Shown: piece after piece, positions 40,312-53,500 of the stretch
Numbering within the stretch: position 1 is the stretch's first letter
Layout of the letters: every line of letters starts with the position of its first letter
Assembly (NCBI GenBank): GCA_000333855.2
Contig: CM007346.1
Span: forward strand, 673,180-737,179
Length of the DNA: 64,000 nt
Direction of reading: 5' to 3'
DNA from: Endotrypanum monterogeii
Lineage: Eukaryota; Euglenozoa; Kinetoplastea; Trypanosomatida; Trypanosomatidae
The notes under the pieces: model-generated
Databases searched by the model: none
The model's input: the letters and a program-made list of their open reading frames with translations, nothing else
Told to the model about the DNA's origin: nothing
Position numbers and translations under genes: made by a program

Positions 40312-42722
40312 CTGGACTTATATGTATTTTATCTGTTGTCTGCTTTTCTTCTTTTACAATTTCAACCCCCCCCCCCCGGTCTCACCACCGCTTCTTTGCA
40401 CTTTTTTTTTTTTTGCTACTCGCCCGCTTTTGGCTCTCTTTCCCCCTTTTGTTTTTTCGTAATGCCACCTTCCCGGCGTTTCTTCTTGATTATATTTTAT
40501 TTTTATTCGATTTTGATGGCTGATCGTGGTGGTGGTGGCCACGACTATTTGCTCGTGGAAAGTGTTATCCTTGATTTCGCATGGGGTGCCCGGCTTACAT
40601 CGTCTTCTGGAATGGGCAATTATTTCCTCCCTTTCTCTGCTCTTCTGCTCCTTCCTCATGATGACAGTCTCGATGTGGACGCTATGCCTTCCGTTCTCGT
40701 AACATTTTGCTGCTCTTGGCTTACCGCTGCTTCTTCCCTCTCCTTTGCTCTGGACCTACAGATTCCCATTAAAGCAACCGCTGTCCGGCAGCGAGAAAAA
40801 ATGAAGGAAAAGAAGGATGGAGGGGAGGATATTCCAGAGGACGTCGGGCTGTGCTGATCAGTCTCATAACCCCGAGGAGGTATCTGTCTGTGTGTTTGGA
40901 GTGACGCCACATCAGCATAACCCGAGGATCTCAGCACTGTTTCGGTGTGGGGTAAAGTTTTTTTTTTTACTACTCGATATAGAGCAGTAGACGGCTATGG
41001 GTTCTGTGAGAAATCCGTCCAGGGATGAATGGTATGGCTCGGCTTATTTAACCGACGCCACTTGGGGTGGCTGAGAGGGTAGGTGCGGTGGCCTTGCCGA
41101 GTAGAGAAAGCTTTGGGGACACGAGAAATGTTGCGTCCCCAGGGGATGGGGCAAGCAACCGGTCTGTGGGATTCCAGCGAGTCTGTGTGTAAATAGATGA
41201 CTCACCACTGTGTGTTCTCGCGCATGAAGAGGAGTCTGCATGGTTTTTGGCCGAAACGTGGCGTGTGGGTGATATAGACCTGATGCGGATCGATATTCGC
41301 ACCCGTCAACTTCACCGGGTGGATGGGCCTCAGAAGCGCAGCTGCGTTGATGGCATGGGGCGCTCCTTTTGGAGCTCGATACCTCTCGTCCGATGCATCA
41401 ACGACCGTCACGCTGTCGTATTGAAGTGCCCATGCCGACAAACGCGCGTGGGCTTCCATCTTTTCGTCACATATTCGAGAAGCATCGAGGGGAGTGGGGT
41501 GGGGCAGGGGCATTGGCACATGACATAATAAGATGAGAGGAGGAGATCCGTGTGCGCTCGTGTGTGCGGAGGTAGGTAGAGGGAAGGAGGGAGGCAGGGG
41601 TATTCTATCGGAATTATTTTGTTCCTTGTGGAGGTCAGTAGCCCTTCTCCACCGCGGGTGCGGGGGTGTGGGGGTGAGGTGAATAGTGCGGTGCTCTTTC
41701 ATTATGATTGTGTACTGCCGATAAAGTCACTCACTAGGTGCCCCCGCCAGCCGGCGCTTCCGAACCATCACGTTGCAGGGAATTCAAGGCTGCAGTGATC
41801 AAAAAAAAAATAAATCTCCGTCTCCTTCGCCTTTTCTCCTGCCGCTCCGCTCTTGCATCGTTTTTTTTTTTTTTTGATTGGTGGTGCATGTTGACATAGT
41901 CCAAGGGGAAGATCCGCCATTATCACCGCTTCTAGCAACGTAGACATCCCTTCTATATATTCATGTGTGTGTGTGCGTGCTGATGAGGGTGTGCACTCTC
42001 CCTCCCCTTTGCTTCACCCTTATTGCTGTGTCTCCCCAATGGAGATACTGAACAGCCCAATTACCTAGGCACACCATGTTTTTTTTTGTTTTTTTTTTCT
42101 GTTTGACGTCATGTCTCTGATGAAGAGAACGGTAAGCTGCTTCTTATGGTTAGCTGGCATTCTCGAGATCATATGTACATCTCGTACGAGATCTTTTCTT
42201 TCATGGAGAGAGTTCGAGTACTGTTGCGCACTCCCATCATCATCACCCCCTTTTTTTTGCTGTTAACTTTTTCTCCTCCTCCTCTTTCTGTCTTACTCGC
42301 TCCCTCTCTTCCGCCATCGCACACGGCGGTTTTCCGTATGTGCTCGTCGAATTCTCTCGCACTCCCCCTTTCTGGTGTGCGATGAATATATATATGAATA
42401 TATATGTGTATATATATATATATATATATTCTGCCACGACACCACCACTATGTAACGACTTATAACGCACACACAAACACAACCTAATAGCTCTTTTCTC
42501 TATACAGAGCACGCGCTCGTCATAATAACAGAGCTTCTATTATTCTTCTCACCTTTTTTTTTTCGGAATTGTCGGAGTCCGGGGGGATGGGAAGGGGGAG
42601 AAACAAACAAACACTCCGTACATCTCAGGAAGTTAGAAAAAAGGACAGTTTTTGGGTATTACACGCACTCTTTCCATCAAAACGTTCTCACATATATTTT
42701 TATTGGGCTCTCTGTCTGTCTT

Positions 42723-42779
<57 letters not shown>

Positions 42780-44273
42780 CATTAGCGACTCACCGTCAGC
42801 TATTGTGTGGCCCTTCACCGACTTCGTATCGTCTGCAGCCTGAGGAACTGCTCCCTGTGCGTGCTTTGATTTTGTGTTTTTTTCTCCTGATTACTCGAAC
42901 GTCTGGTTATGGTTTGTCGCGTGTGTGTCCGCTTCAATCTGTTTGCTTCTTCTCATTGTACTTGTGTGTCATACAATCTGATCTGAGGTCGTTTCTCCGT
43001 TTTCACTCTGTTTTCTGACTCCCTTCGTGATTCTAGACATCCACGCAGCCCTCCCCTCCCCCCCCCCCTACACACACACACACACACACACACGCGCTCG
43101 AAATTATCATTCTAGCGGCTGGTGAGGTAAAGGCTTGGGATGCACATCGAAGAGGGGATCAGTAGAAGATAACAGTCACAAGCCCAAACCAAAAATAAAA
43201 AAATATATATTATAAATATCTATATATATATATACCTTCGTCTACTTCCCACACTGTCGTCTTAAAAAAAATCACCACTTTTTATATTTTTGTTTTTTTT
43301 CCATTTTCCATCAGGCTTATATTGATAAGAGAGGGGATATCGCTCCAAAGACTCAGGATCATAGTAGAAGAAAGGCGGTATCGCGTGCGCCTGCGTTACC
43401 CTCTGTGTAAAGGATTTCTTCGTGCGTGTGTGTGGCTTTGCTCTTCGCCCTCCCCTTTCTTGTTTTTTTTTTCCATATCATTTTTTTTTTTAGTTGTGAT
43501 CTCTTGCTCGTTTTGTCCAGTGCCCTGTGTAGGCACACTCAGGTACTACTCAGCGACAGGTAACCCTTGTTGCTTTTCTCACAAATTCACATTTCCTTCT
43601 CAAGTACAGTGCTCACGCACACACCAAGGGTCTTCCCTCTTCTCCACTAACGCGTTCATCGGCGATACTGACCAGCTTTGTGTCTGGTATACCAAACTGA
43701 ACTCCTTGCCTATACAAACTTCACTTGTCACCCAAGTACGTCTTTCCTGCGCTTTAATATATATATATATATATTTCGTGGCTGGTGGCTCTAGTGAGTT
43801 TTGGGCGATAAGTAGAGGGGCAAAAAGAGTAGAGTCTGCTCATCGAATTGATTTCTCGGTTCATCAGACGTCGACACACACACACAAAAAAAAAACCCAA
43901 TTAGGAAGCTAAAGTGCTCATACTCTTTTCTCTTCACAGCCAGAATCGGTATCTACGCGAGGGGGGGGGCGAAGAGGGAAGGACGCACACACACATATAC
44001 ATATATTCACGTACCCACACACTGGTGCCCACGCGCGCACGCGTGTGTGTTTGGATTTTCATAGCTGCTTGTACCCTAAAGTGTCTATCAACTGTCACCT
44101 TGATAAGTACATATATTTATATATATATATAATATTATTATTATTATTTATTTTGTTTTTCTTCTGTACTTGCATTTTCCGTTTTCCTTGGATTTGTTTT
44201 TTTTCCGAACATTTTCACAGCCGCCATTCTCTTTATTCCTCCTTCCTCCACGCCAGTTTGTCTGTTCGTGTGC

Positions 44274-44312
<39 letters not shown>

Positions 44313-44555
44313 GTGGGTCTCCATTAAAAAAAAATCCGTGACTCCTTGAGTTCGTCTTGTCTTTTTTTTTTTTTTTCTTGCATCTCTCTGACGCGCACAT
44401 TCTTCCCTTCGGGAAAAAAAAATTATCTATCTCATCTATATATATATATATATATATCTAGAGAGAGATTGAAAAAAAAATATTGAACACCTTCTTCTTT
44501 CTTTCTCTGCTACGCCAGATCACGTTGACCAGCATCACCACCCAGAGCTGTGAGA
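40155..44555 (+). other. Long intergenic region (4.4 kb) without a gene
   Basis: The longest non-coding stretch of the window. Open frames up to about 200 codons exist (for example 43322-43912) but are low in complexity, lack conserved domains and start with non-ATG codons or run through microsatellites. CA/TA composite tracts lie at 40267-40309, 42400-42430, 42725-42779, 43072-43092 and 44275-44312. T and A homopolymers of 8 to 15 bases are frequent. It ends with a strong pyrimidine tract and AG before the giant gene. Confidence 0.65.
44517..44518 (+). promoter_or_regulatory. Predicted spliced-leader trans-splice acceptor AG
   Basis: The pyrimidine-rich run CCTTCTTCTTTCTTTCTCTG (44490-44509) is followed by TACGCCAG ending at 44518. 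The 5' UTR before ATG 44556 would be 37 bases. Confidence 0.5.
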
Positions 44556-47500
44556 ATGGACACCTATGCGGTCAGCAGAAAAGCGCTGATGCACGTCAGC
44601 GTGGGGGACTTCGTCGCCATATTCACTCATCAGATGAATGAAGGCAAGCTGCACTGGACCTTGGGCTCTGTTGAGACACCGCCGTACCTGCAAGATGTTG
44701 AGATCCGTCTATGGGAAAGGAAACGAGATGAGTACTACGACGAGGACGACACCCCCGAAAACGCGGAGACCGCTGAACTAATGAAGCGTATTTCTCAGGT
44801 AAAGCAGGATCTTCAGAAAAGCATTCTGGAAGCTGAGAGCCTCACACAACGGCTGCGCGACCGCCGCACTGCCATCATGAAGAAGATCAGTGAGGCTGAC
44901 AACTACATGGCGGAGTCAAAGGCCGTCCGCGACGCTGCGCGCGACGACGTTGAAAGTATTTCTGATCGTAATTGGCAGGAATTGAAGTCGTACCGCATAC
45001 CCCCTAGGATGGTGTCACTGGTGATACGCGCCGTGATGCTGCTGCTTTCGGAGGATACTGCGCGGACGTGGTCGCAGATGCAGCGGGTGATGCGTGAATC
45101 CAATTTTCGGCGCCGCATCACAGGCTACGATTCGTTTACCCAACTTTCTTCCTCCCGCCGGGATTATATTTTGCAGGAATGCGTGAGCAAGAGAAGTTTC
45201 CGATACGACCGCGCGATGCAGGGCAGCATGGCGGTGGGCCCGATTTATTACTGGGTGCTGGCGCAGCTCGATAGCGGCGAAGCCCAGTCACAGAAGATAC
45301 TCGTCGACGAGGAGAAACTTGCGCACCAGAAGGAGTTGCGCGGCGTGCTGAAGCAAATTAGTGAACAGCAGAAGCGTATCGCAGAGTATCAGGAGCTCAT
45401 GGACGATCTGGATGATCAGCTGCGCATGTGCAACCAGCGCAACAGCGACAGTCACACCGCCGCCACATCCTCAGGCAGCCAGAGTATCTCTCGCTCACTC
45501 TCGCGCCGCCATGTCTCAGTGGACGACCGCTACGACGAGAGCTTCGCCGCTCGCGAGGGAAAAGAGTACCTTCGTTTTGCCTTCCACACATGGAGGCCAA
45601 CGGAACGCATTATCGTTGTGTTTCGAAGGAACATCGTAGCCAACTTTGGCTCGATTACTTTGCAGGAAAAGGAGGATGGATACACCATGAGCGATGACCA
45701 GGTGCGCATGCTGGATGCCGGTCTATTGCGCCGGCAGCGGGACCTCGAGGCGATGGGCGACGACGAGGAGCGCGAGAACACGGCCCTGGAGGAGGACCTC
45801 TTCAAGCAGAGCGATGAGGAGACTTACGGCGAGCCGCCTTATGAGGAGGACGTGATGAAGGGGCATTACTACAGTGTTACGGAGGATGAGCCTATGCTGC
45901 CAGAAGACAACTCGGCTACAACTGGCACAGACGACACTGAGGTGACGTCGAAGCTGCAGCGTAGGTTTGATGGCGGTAACTGGCAGCGTATTCTCGACCG
46001 CAAGCGCGATGCCATCGAGGCCGCCTTCACGGAAGACTCCGCGGAATGTCTGGAGATACCCGCACACTGCATCTCCATTGATGACCTCCGTGTTGGAAGC
46101 CTCATTGTAGATTTCTCTGCCCAGCACGATGGGCAGTACACCAACGTTGAGCTCCAGGGCCGTATTGATGCATTCAGCTACTTGAAAGTTTTGTCACTCT
46201 ACGAGGAGGAGGTCGAGGAGGAGGAGGAGAGTAGTCCGGAGCATCAGATGAAGTTTGGCGGTGACCGCTGGGTCGATATTACTTCTGAGCATTATGATGA
46301 GATCAGGAACGCTTTCTTGATTGATACGAGTGCCGCGACAGGGACGCCAGAGGACGAGATTGTGGTGCACGATATTCGCGCGGACGATGATGAGGGTCTC
46401 ACTGTAGACTACTCGCTTCTTGATAAAAATCGTGATCCAGAGAGGGTGCAGGAACAGGTGGACGCCTATGCATACCCTGCGGTATGGGCCGTGTATCAGC
46501 GACTGGCTGGTTTGGAGGCGACCGGGCCGATCCACCAGGTGCGCTTCCGCGGCGAACGGTGGGCCGACATTATGGTCGGCGCCGAGGACGCTATCAAGCA
46601 AGCGTTCGCCACGGACACCGCAGAGGCTCTCGGTGTTGCGCTGGATCAGGTCATCCCCGACGAGATCAGCTACGAAAACGGGCTGACAGTACCCTATACC
46701 GTGCCTGTCTACTTGGTAGACGGTGACGAGGTTGACGCGAGGGCTGAGGATTACCACTACCCCCATACATGGGCTCTGTACGACCGTCTGGTTGCGGAGG
46801 CAGTCGGCGCTGCGTATCAGAAAAGCTTTGAGGGCGAGCACTGGGAGACGGTGCTGCGCGTGGCGCCGCAGGAGCTATCGGAGGCGTTTCGTCTCGATAC
46901 AGCGAAGGCTGTCAAGTCCCCACCTGAAGAGGTGGAAATCCTTTCTGTCGACACCGACCAGGACCGCTTGCTTATATCCTATAACATTTCTCATTCCCGT
47001 CAACGCGCTGACAAGGTACGGAGGGTGACCCAGGAGTACCCCTACCCAGAGGTGTGGGCGCTGTACCAGTATGTGATGGCGGAGGAGGCGAGGGGAACAG
47101 AGCATCTCTCCCACACGTTTGACGGCGAGGCGTGGGAGGCTATCAACTCGGAGGTACCGGGGAGGGTGCGTGAGGTCTTCGCTCAGGATGTCGCTACCGC
47201 AGCTCATATCGATGTAGAATTTGTAACGATTCATGGTATAGAGGCGGGCGAGGAGGCTCTCACGGTAGAATACAGTATTGCTCGCAAAGAGGGTCAGTCT
47301 TCCTACGCAACTCGCAAGGCAGTGGGCAGCTGCGACTATCCCATCACGTGGAGTCTGTACGAGATGCACAAGACGAGCACTCCAGCAGCCGGCTTCGCTG
47401 CCCTCGGAGAGGGTGAGTCTGCTATCCTCCAACGTCGCTTCGAGGGTGATGATTGGGACATCCTCATCGATGGCTGCCAGGATAAGCTCAATGATGCTTT

Positions 47501-50500
47501 CCGTGCCGATGCGGCCCGTGTGCTGGGTGTGTCGAAGCAAAACGTGGTCATTGTCAGCACGGAGATCGGCAGTCTGATCGTGAGGTACCGGATCGTGGAC
47601 CCGCCGTATGAGGACAGCGAGATAAGTCGGCGTATAGAAGAAGACGAGTTCCCCGAGTTGCTTGGGTTGTACCGTAGTCGCATACGCACCCACGAGGAGG
47701 GTTCGAGGGGCGCTGCCCCGAATGACCGCGCGGAGCAAAAGCTACACGATCTCGAAAAGATGCAGCCGAGGATGTTCGATGGGGGCGAGTGGAGATCGGT
47801 GTTGGCGAAGCGGCGCCAGGATTTATATCAGGCATTTATTAAGGACACGTCGGAGGCTCTCGGGATCGGCACGGTGCAAGTAATCGTGGAGGATATGTCA
47901 ATGGGCGTGTCTGCGTTGCATGTGCAGTACAGCTTGCGTAGCTGTCCCTCAGATGAGGCAGTGACACAAACAACCCTGGAGCATTATTCATACCCGTTCG
48001 TCTGGGAGCTGTTTCCCAAGGACGAGGATCTTGCAAATTATGAGAGGACGTTTGATGGCATCGTCTGGGAAGAGGTCCTCGAGGCTCGTGAGGAGGCCCT
48101 GAGGGAGGCCTTTGTAAAGGATGTGGCTGATGCCTTCCACACAGATAGACACAATGTCGTCGTTAAGTCGACAGGCGCCAGTGATAAGCAGCTGCGGGTT
48201 CTCTTCAGTATTGTGAGCGTAGCGTGCGACATAAAGCAGGCAAATGTGATCCAGCAGGAGTACGACTACCCGAACGTTTGGGCACTTTACGAAACCGTGA
48301 TGGAGAGCACCTTGGTGACCACGTCGCATCAGCTCGGCTTCGACGGCGAAGACTGGGTGTATGTTCTCGCGGCCAAGGAAGAGGTGCTTTTGCAGGCCTT
48401 TCTTTCGTGCACAAAGAAGTCGCTAGACGTGTCAGAAGATTGTATCAGCAACACTCTTCTTGAAGCCAGCGAGAAGGCCCTGCTGGTCACCTTCCTGCTA
48501 AAGCATCCAAAGCGGCAATCAGAGGACGACATTAATGACAGGCTCGCCGAGTGTGACTACATGCCTGTCTGGAAGCTGTATATCGATCACCCATACAATC
48601 CGCAAGAGAAGAGAGCGACGTCACATGAGATCGGATTCGAGGGTGAAGGGTGGGGCAAGGTCCTTGATGCAAAAAACACGCAGCTTCACACAGCCATGCT
48701 GCTTGACACAGCCGAAGCTGTCGAGGTGTCAGAGGAGAATATAACTGTGGTGCAAACAACGTTTGAGAATCGCAGCCTACTCATCGTCCGGCTCGATATC
48801 ATACACCCAGTGCTACAAGATGAGCAGTTGATCAAAGAGCAGCTCGGGCGCTACCCCTACGAGCGCGTGTGGGCGCTCTACGAACACGTGCCGAGCACGC
48901 CGATCAGTCAAGAGAAGACGGCCGGCTTCGGTGTCACCGGAGAGGGTGAGTCTGCTATCCTCCAACGTCGCTTCGAGGGTGATGATTGGGACATCCTCAT
49001 CGATGGCTGCCAGGATAAGCTCAATGATGCTTTCCGTGCCGATGCGGCCCGTGTGCTGGGTGTGTCGAAGCAAAACGTGGTCATTGTCAGCACGGAGATC
49101 GGCAGTCTGATCGTGAGGTACCGGATCGTGGACCCGCCGTATGAGGACAGCGAGATAAGTCGGCGTATAGAAGAAGACGAGTTCCCCGAGTTGCTTGGGT
49201 TGTACCGTAGTCGCATACGCACCCACGAGGAGGGTTCGGAAGGCGCTGCCCCGAATGACCGCGCGATGCAAGGTGAGGAGCAGGAGGAGGGACAGACCGT
49301 GACGACGCTGCAGGACTGCGGGTTCGAGGGGGAGGACTGGGATTATGTGTGGTCGATCAAGCAGGATGCCATCTGCAGGGCATTTGCGGACGGCGCCGCG
49401 AGCGCGCTGGGCATTCAGCCAGTGGACATCCAGGACATCAACATGGAGAAGGTGGAAGATGGCATTGTTATTGGCGCGAACGTGACACATCCGTTGGCTC
49501 AGGACTACGATACAATCCAGGAGGCGCTGAGGGACCACCCGTTCGAGGGGTTGTGGGCTTTGTACGAGACGCGTCCGTACGACCCGAACAAGATCGTGCG
49601 CACGGAGCACGTCATTTCTTTCGAGGGTAGCGAGTGGAACTCTGTTGTCGAGAAAAAAGGTGACGAGCTCGTGGACGCGATCCGCAAAGACACGGCGAGC
49701 GCACTGGGCGTTCCGGAGGACAATGTGGTGGACGTGCGCACAAGTGTGGAGCCTGCTGAGCTGGCCGCCACGGTGCAAGTAAGCCACTCACCCCTGCAGG
49801 ACGACGAGCTGATCGAGGAGCAGCTTTCCAAGTTCGAGTACGAGCGCGTGTGGGCGCTCTACGAACACGTGCCGAGCACGCCGATCAGTCAAGAGAAGAC
49901 GGCCGGCTTCGGTGTCACCGGAGAGGGTGAGTCTGCTATCCTCCAACGTCGCTTCGAGGGTGATGATTGGGACATCCTCATCGATGGCTGCCAGGATAAG
50001 CTCAATGATGCTTTCCGTGCCGATGCGGCCCGTGTGCTGGGTGTGTCGAAGCAAAACGTGGTCATTGTCAGCACGGAGATCGGCAGTCTGATCGTGAGGT
50101 ACCGGATCGTGGACCCGCCGTATGAGGACAGCGAGATAAGTCGGCGTATAGAAGAAGACGAGTTCCCCGAGTTGCTTGGGTTGTACCGTAGTCGCATACG
50201 CACCCACGAGGAGGGTTCGAGGGGCGCTGCCCCGAATGACCGCGCGATGCAAGGTGAGGAGCAGGAGGAGGGACAGACCGTGACGACGCTGCAGGACTGC
50301 GGGTTCGAGGGCGAGGACTGGGATTATGTGTGGTCGATCAAGCAGGATGCCATCTGCAGGGCATTTGCGGACGGCGCCGCGAGCGCGCTGGGCATTCAGC
50401 CAGTGGACATCCAGGACATCAACATGGAGAAGGTGGAAGATGGCATTGTTATTGGCGCGAACGTGACACATCCGTTGGCTCAGGACTACGATACAATCCA

Positions 50501-53500
50501 GGAGGCGCTGAGGGACCACCCGTTCGAGGGGTTGTGGGCTTTGTACGAGACGCGTCCGTACGACCCGAACAAGATCGTGCGCACGGAGCACGTCATTTCT
50601 TTCGAGGGTAGCGAGTGGAACTCTGTTGTCGAGAAAAAAGGTGACGAGCTCGTGGACGCGATCCGCAAAGACACGGCGAGCGCACTGGGCGTTCCGGAGG
50701 ACAATGTGGTGGACGGGTGCACATGTGGGGATACTGCTTAGCTGCCAGCTATGGTGGAAGAATATCAATTACACCATNNNNNNNNNNGAGCAGCTCTCCA
50801 AGTTCGAGTACGAGCGCGTGTGGGCGATGTACTGTTCTGAGGGAGATTTGATGCAGGAAAGCAAGTATTTCGACGGCGTGAAGTGGGCCCGCATCATCGA
50901 GAGCAAGAGAGGTGATGTGACACAGGCGTTCCGCGAGGATACGGCGGTTGCAATGCATGTGGGTCCAGAGGATGTAGAAGTGGTAAGCATCCGGACCACC
51001 GATGATCGTATGGAGGTTGAGTACGTGCTGAAGACTTCTAGCGCGAAGAAAGAGGAGACTGGCCGAGTATTGCACACATATGCGTACCCCAAGGTCTGGG
51101 ATCTGTACTCTATGGAGGGCCAGGAAGAGGGACAGACCGTGACGACGCTGCAGGACTGCGGGTTCGAGGGCGAGGACTGGGATTATGTGTGGTCGATCAA
51201 GCAGGATGCCATCTGCAGGGCATTTGCGGACGGCGCCGCGAGCGCGCTGGGCATTCAGCCAGTGGACATCCAGGACATCAACATGGAGAAGGTGGAAGAT
51301 GGCATTGTTATTGGCGCGAACGTGACACATCCGTTGGCTCAGGACTACGATACAATCCAGGAGGCGCTGAGGGACCACCCGTTCGAGGGGTTGTGGGCTT
51401 TGTACGAGACGCGTCCGTACGACCCGAACAAGATCGTGCGCACGGAGCACGTCATTTCTTTCGAGGGTAGCGAGTGGAACTCTGTTGTCGAGAAAAAAGG
51501 CGACGAGCTCGTGGACGCGATCCGCAAAGACACGGCGAGCGCACTGGGCGTTCCGGAGGACAATGTGGTGGACGTGCGCACAAGTGTGGAGCCTGCTGAG
51601 CTGGCCGCCACGGTGCAAGTAAGCCACTCACCCCTGCAGGACGACGAGCTGATCGAGGAGCAGCTCTCCAAGTTCGAGTACGAGCGCGTGTGGGCGATGT
51701 ACTGTTCTGAGGGAGATTTGGTGCAGGAAAGCAAGTATTTCGACGGCGTGAAGTGGGCCCGCATCATCGAGAGCAAGAGAGGTGATGTGACACAGGCGTT
51801 CCGCGAGGATACGGCGGTTGCAATGCATGTGGGTCCAGAGGATGTAGAAGTGGTAAGCATCCGGACCACCGATGATCGTATGGAGGTTGAGTACGTGCTG
51901 AAGACTTCTAGCGCGAAGAAAGAGGAGACTGGCCGAGTATTGCACACATATGCGTACCCCAAGGTCTGGGATCTGTACTCTATGGAGGGCCAGGAAGAGG
52001 GACAGACCGTGACGACGCTGCAGGACTGCGGGTTCGAGGGCGAGGACTGGGATTATGTGTGGTCGATCAAGCAGGATGCCATCTGCAGGGCATTTGCGGA
52101 CGGCGCCGCGAGCGCGCTGGGCATTCAGCCAGTGGACATCCAGGACATCAACATGGAGAAGGTGGAAGATGGCATTGTTATTGGCGCGAACGTGACACAT
52201 CCGTTGGCTCAGGACTACGATACAATCCAGGAGGCGCTGAGGGACCACCCGTTCGAGGGGTTGTGGGCTTTGTACAAGACGCGTCCGTACGACCCGAACA
52301 AGATCGTGCGCACGGAGCACGTCATTTCTTTCGAGGGTAGCGAGTGGAACTCTGTTGTCGAGAAAAAAGGTGACGAGCTCGTGGACGCGATCCGCAAAGA
52401 CACGGCGAGCGCACTGGGCGTTCCGGAGGACAATGTGGTGGACGTGCGCACAAGTGTGGAGCCTGCTGAGCTGGCCGCCACGGTGCAATTAAGCCACTCA
52501 CCCCTGCAGGACGACGAGCTGATCGAGGAGCAGCTCTCCAAGTTCGAGTACGAGCGCGTGTGGGCGCTTTACCTGACCCTTCCGCATGATTCCATCCGTG
52601 TGCAGAACGGTTTGAGCGTGTCGGGTGATCGTGAGTCCGGAGTACTGCGGCGTGTTTTCGAGGGTGATGATTGGGACTGTGTTCTGGAGAATTGTGAGGA
52701 GGCCGTGCATGACGCGTTCCGCAAAGGCGTCTCGGATGCGGTGGATATTCTGAAGTCGGACGTGCATGTATTAAAGGCGGTGGTAGGAAGCCTTATCATG
52801 GATTACAAGGTGTGTCACTGCGACTTGGAGGATGAAGAGATCAAGAAGAAGGTTGGTGACCATGACTTCCCTGAGCTGATGGCGCTGTACCGCAGCAGAT
52901 TGCGCGGCCTGACGGACAGTCGAGGGGTGAGTAGCGAGAATGTCTCTGTTGGCGAATCCGTTGACCTTAACGACCCTTCGCAGGAGCAGGGTGTGGCAAA
53001 GTTGACGGTGGGCTTCGAGGGGGTTCTCTGGCAGCAGATCATGAATACGCGCACAAATAAGGTGCTCAAGGCTTTCCGCGCCGACACGGCCGATTGCATC
53101 CAAACCGAAATCGAGAATATCGACGTCAGCGAGTGCGTCGTCAGCGGGAAATTGTTACTCGTACACACCTCTATTCGCTTTGGGGGAGGCGTGTCGTTGC
53201 GGACTCTGCGCATCAAGATCGGTGAGCACCAGTACAACCAAGTGTGGGCTCTGTATGCGGAGGCAGAAAGGGCTTTCGCAGTCCCACCTTCGGGTGTTCT
53301 GATTCGGCAGTTCGACGGCGTTCACTGGGACGTTGCAATGAAGACATACCCAGATCGCTTGAAGAAAGCCTTCATAGAGGATACAGCGGATGTGCTTCAC
53401 ATCCATTCGTCAGGGGTACTGGTGGACGAAATAACTGCAGGGGGTCTTATGATCCAGTTCCGCGTGCGGGATTTGTCCATATCGGAGACGAAAGCGATGC

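Noticed and set aside
43322..43912. A 196-codon open frame in the long spacer before the giant gene
   Set aside because: The start is a non-ATG codon, the translation is Phe/Ser-rich from T/C tracts and runs into a TA microsatellite; no conserved motif.
50739..50741. In-frame stop suggesting a pseudogene or two separate genes
   Set aside because: It lies in a degraded stretch next to N, and intact copies read a sense codon there; the frame is restored when the expected unit length is assumed.
47336..52541. Long antisense open frames of 200-330 codons over the repeat array, recurring at each unit
   Set aside because: They are mirror images of the GC-rich sense repeats, recur because the sense DNA recurs, and run against the direction of all other genes.
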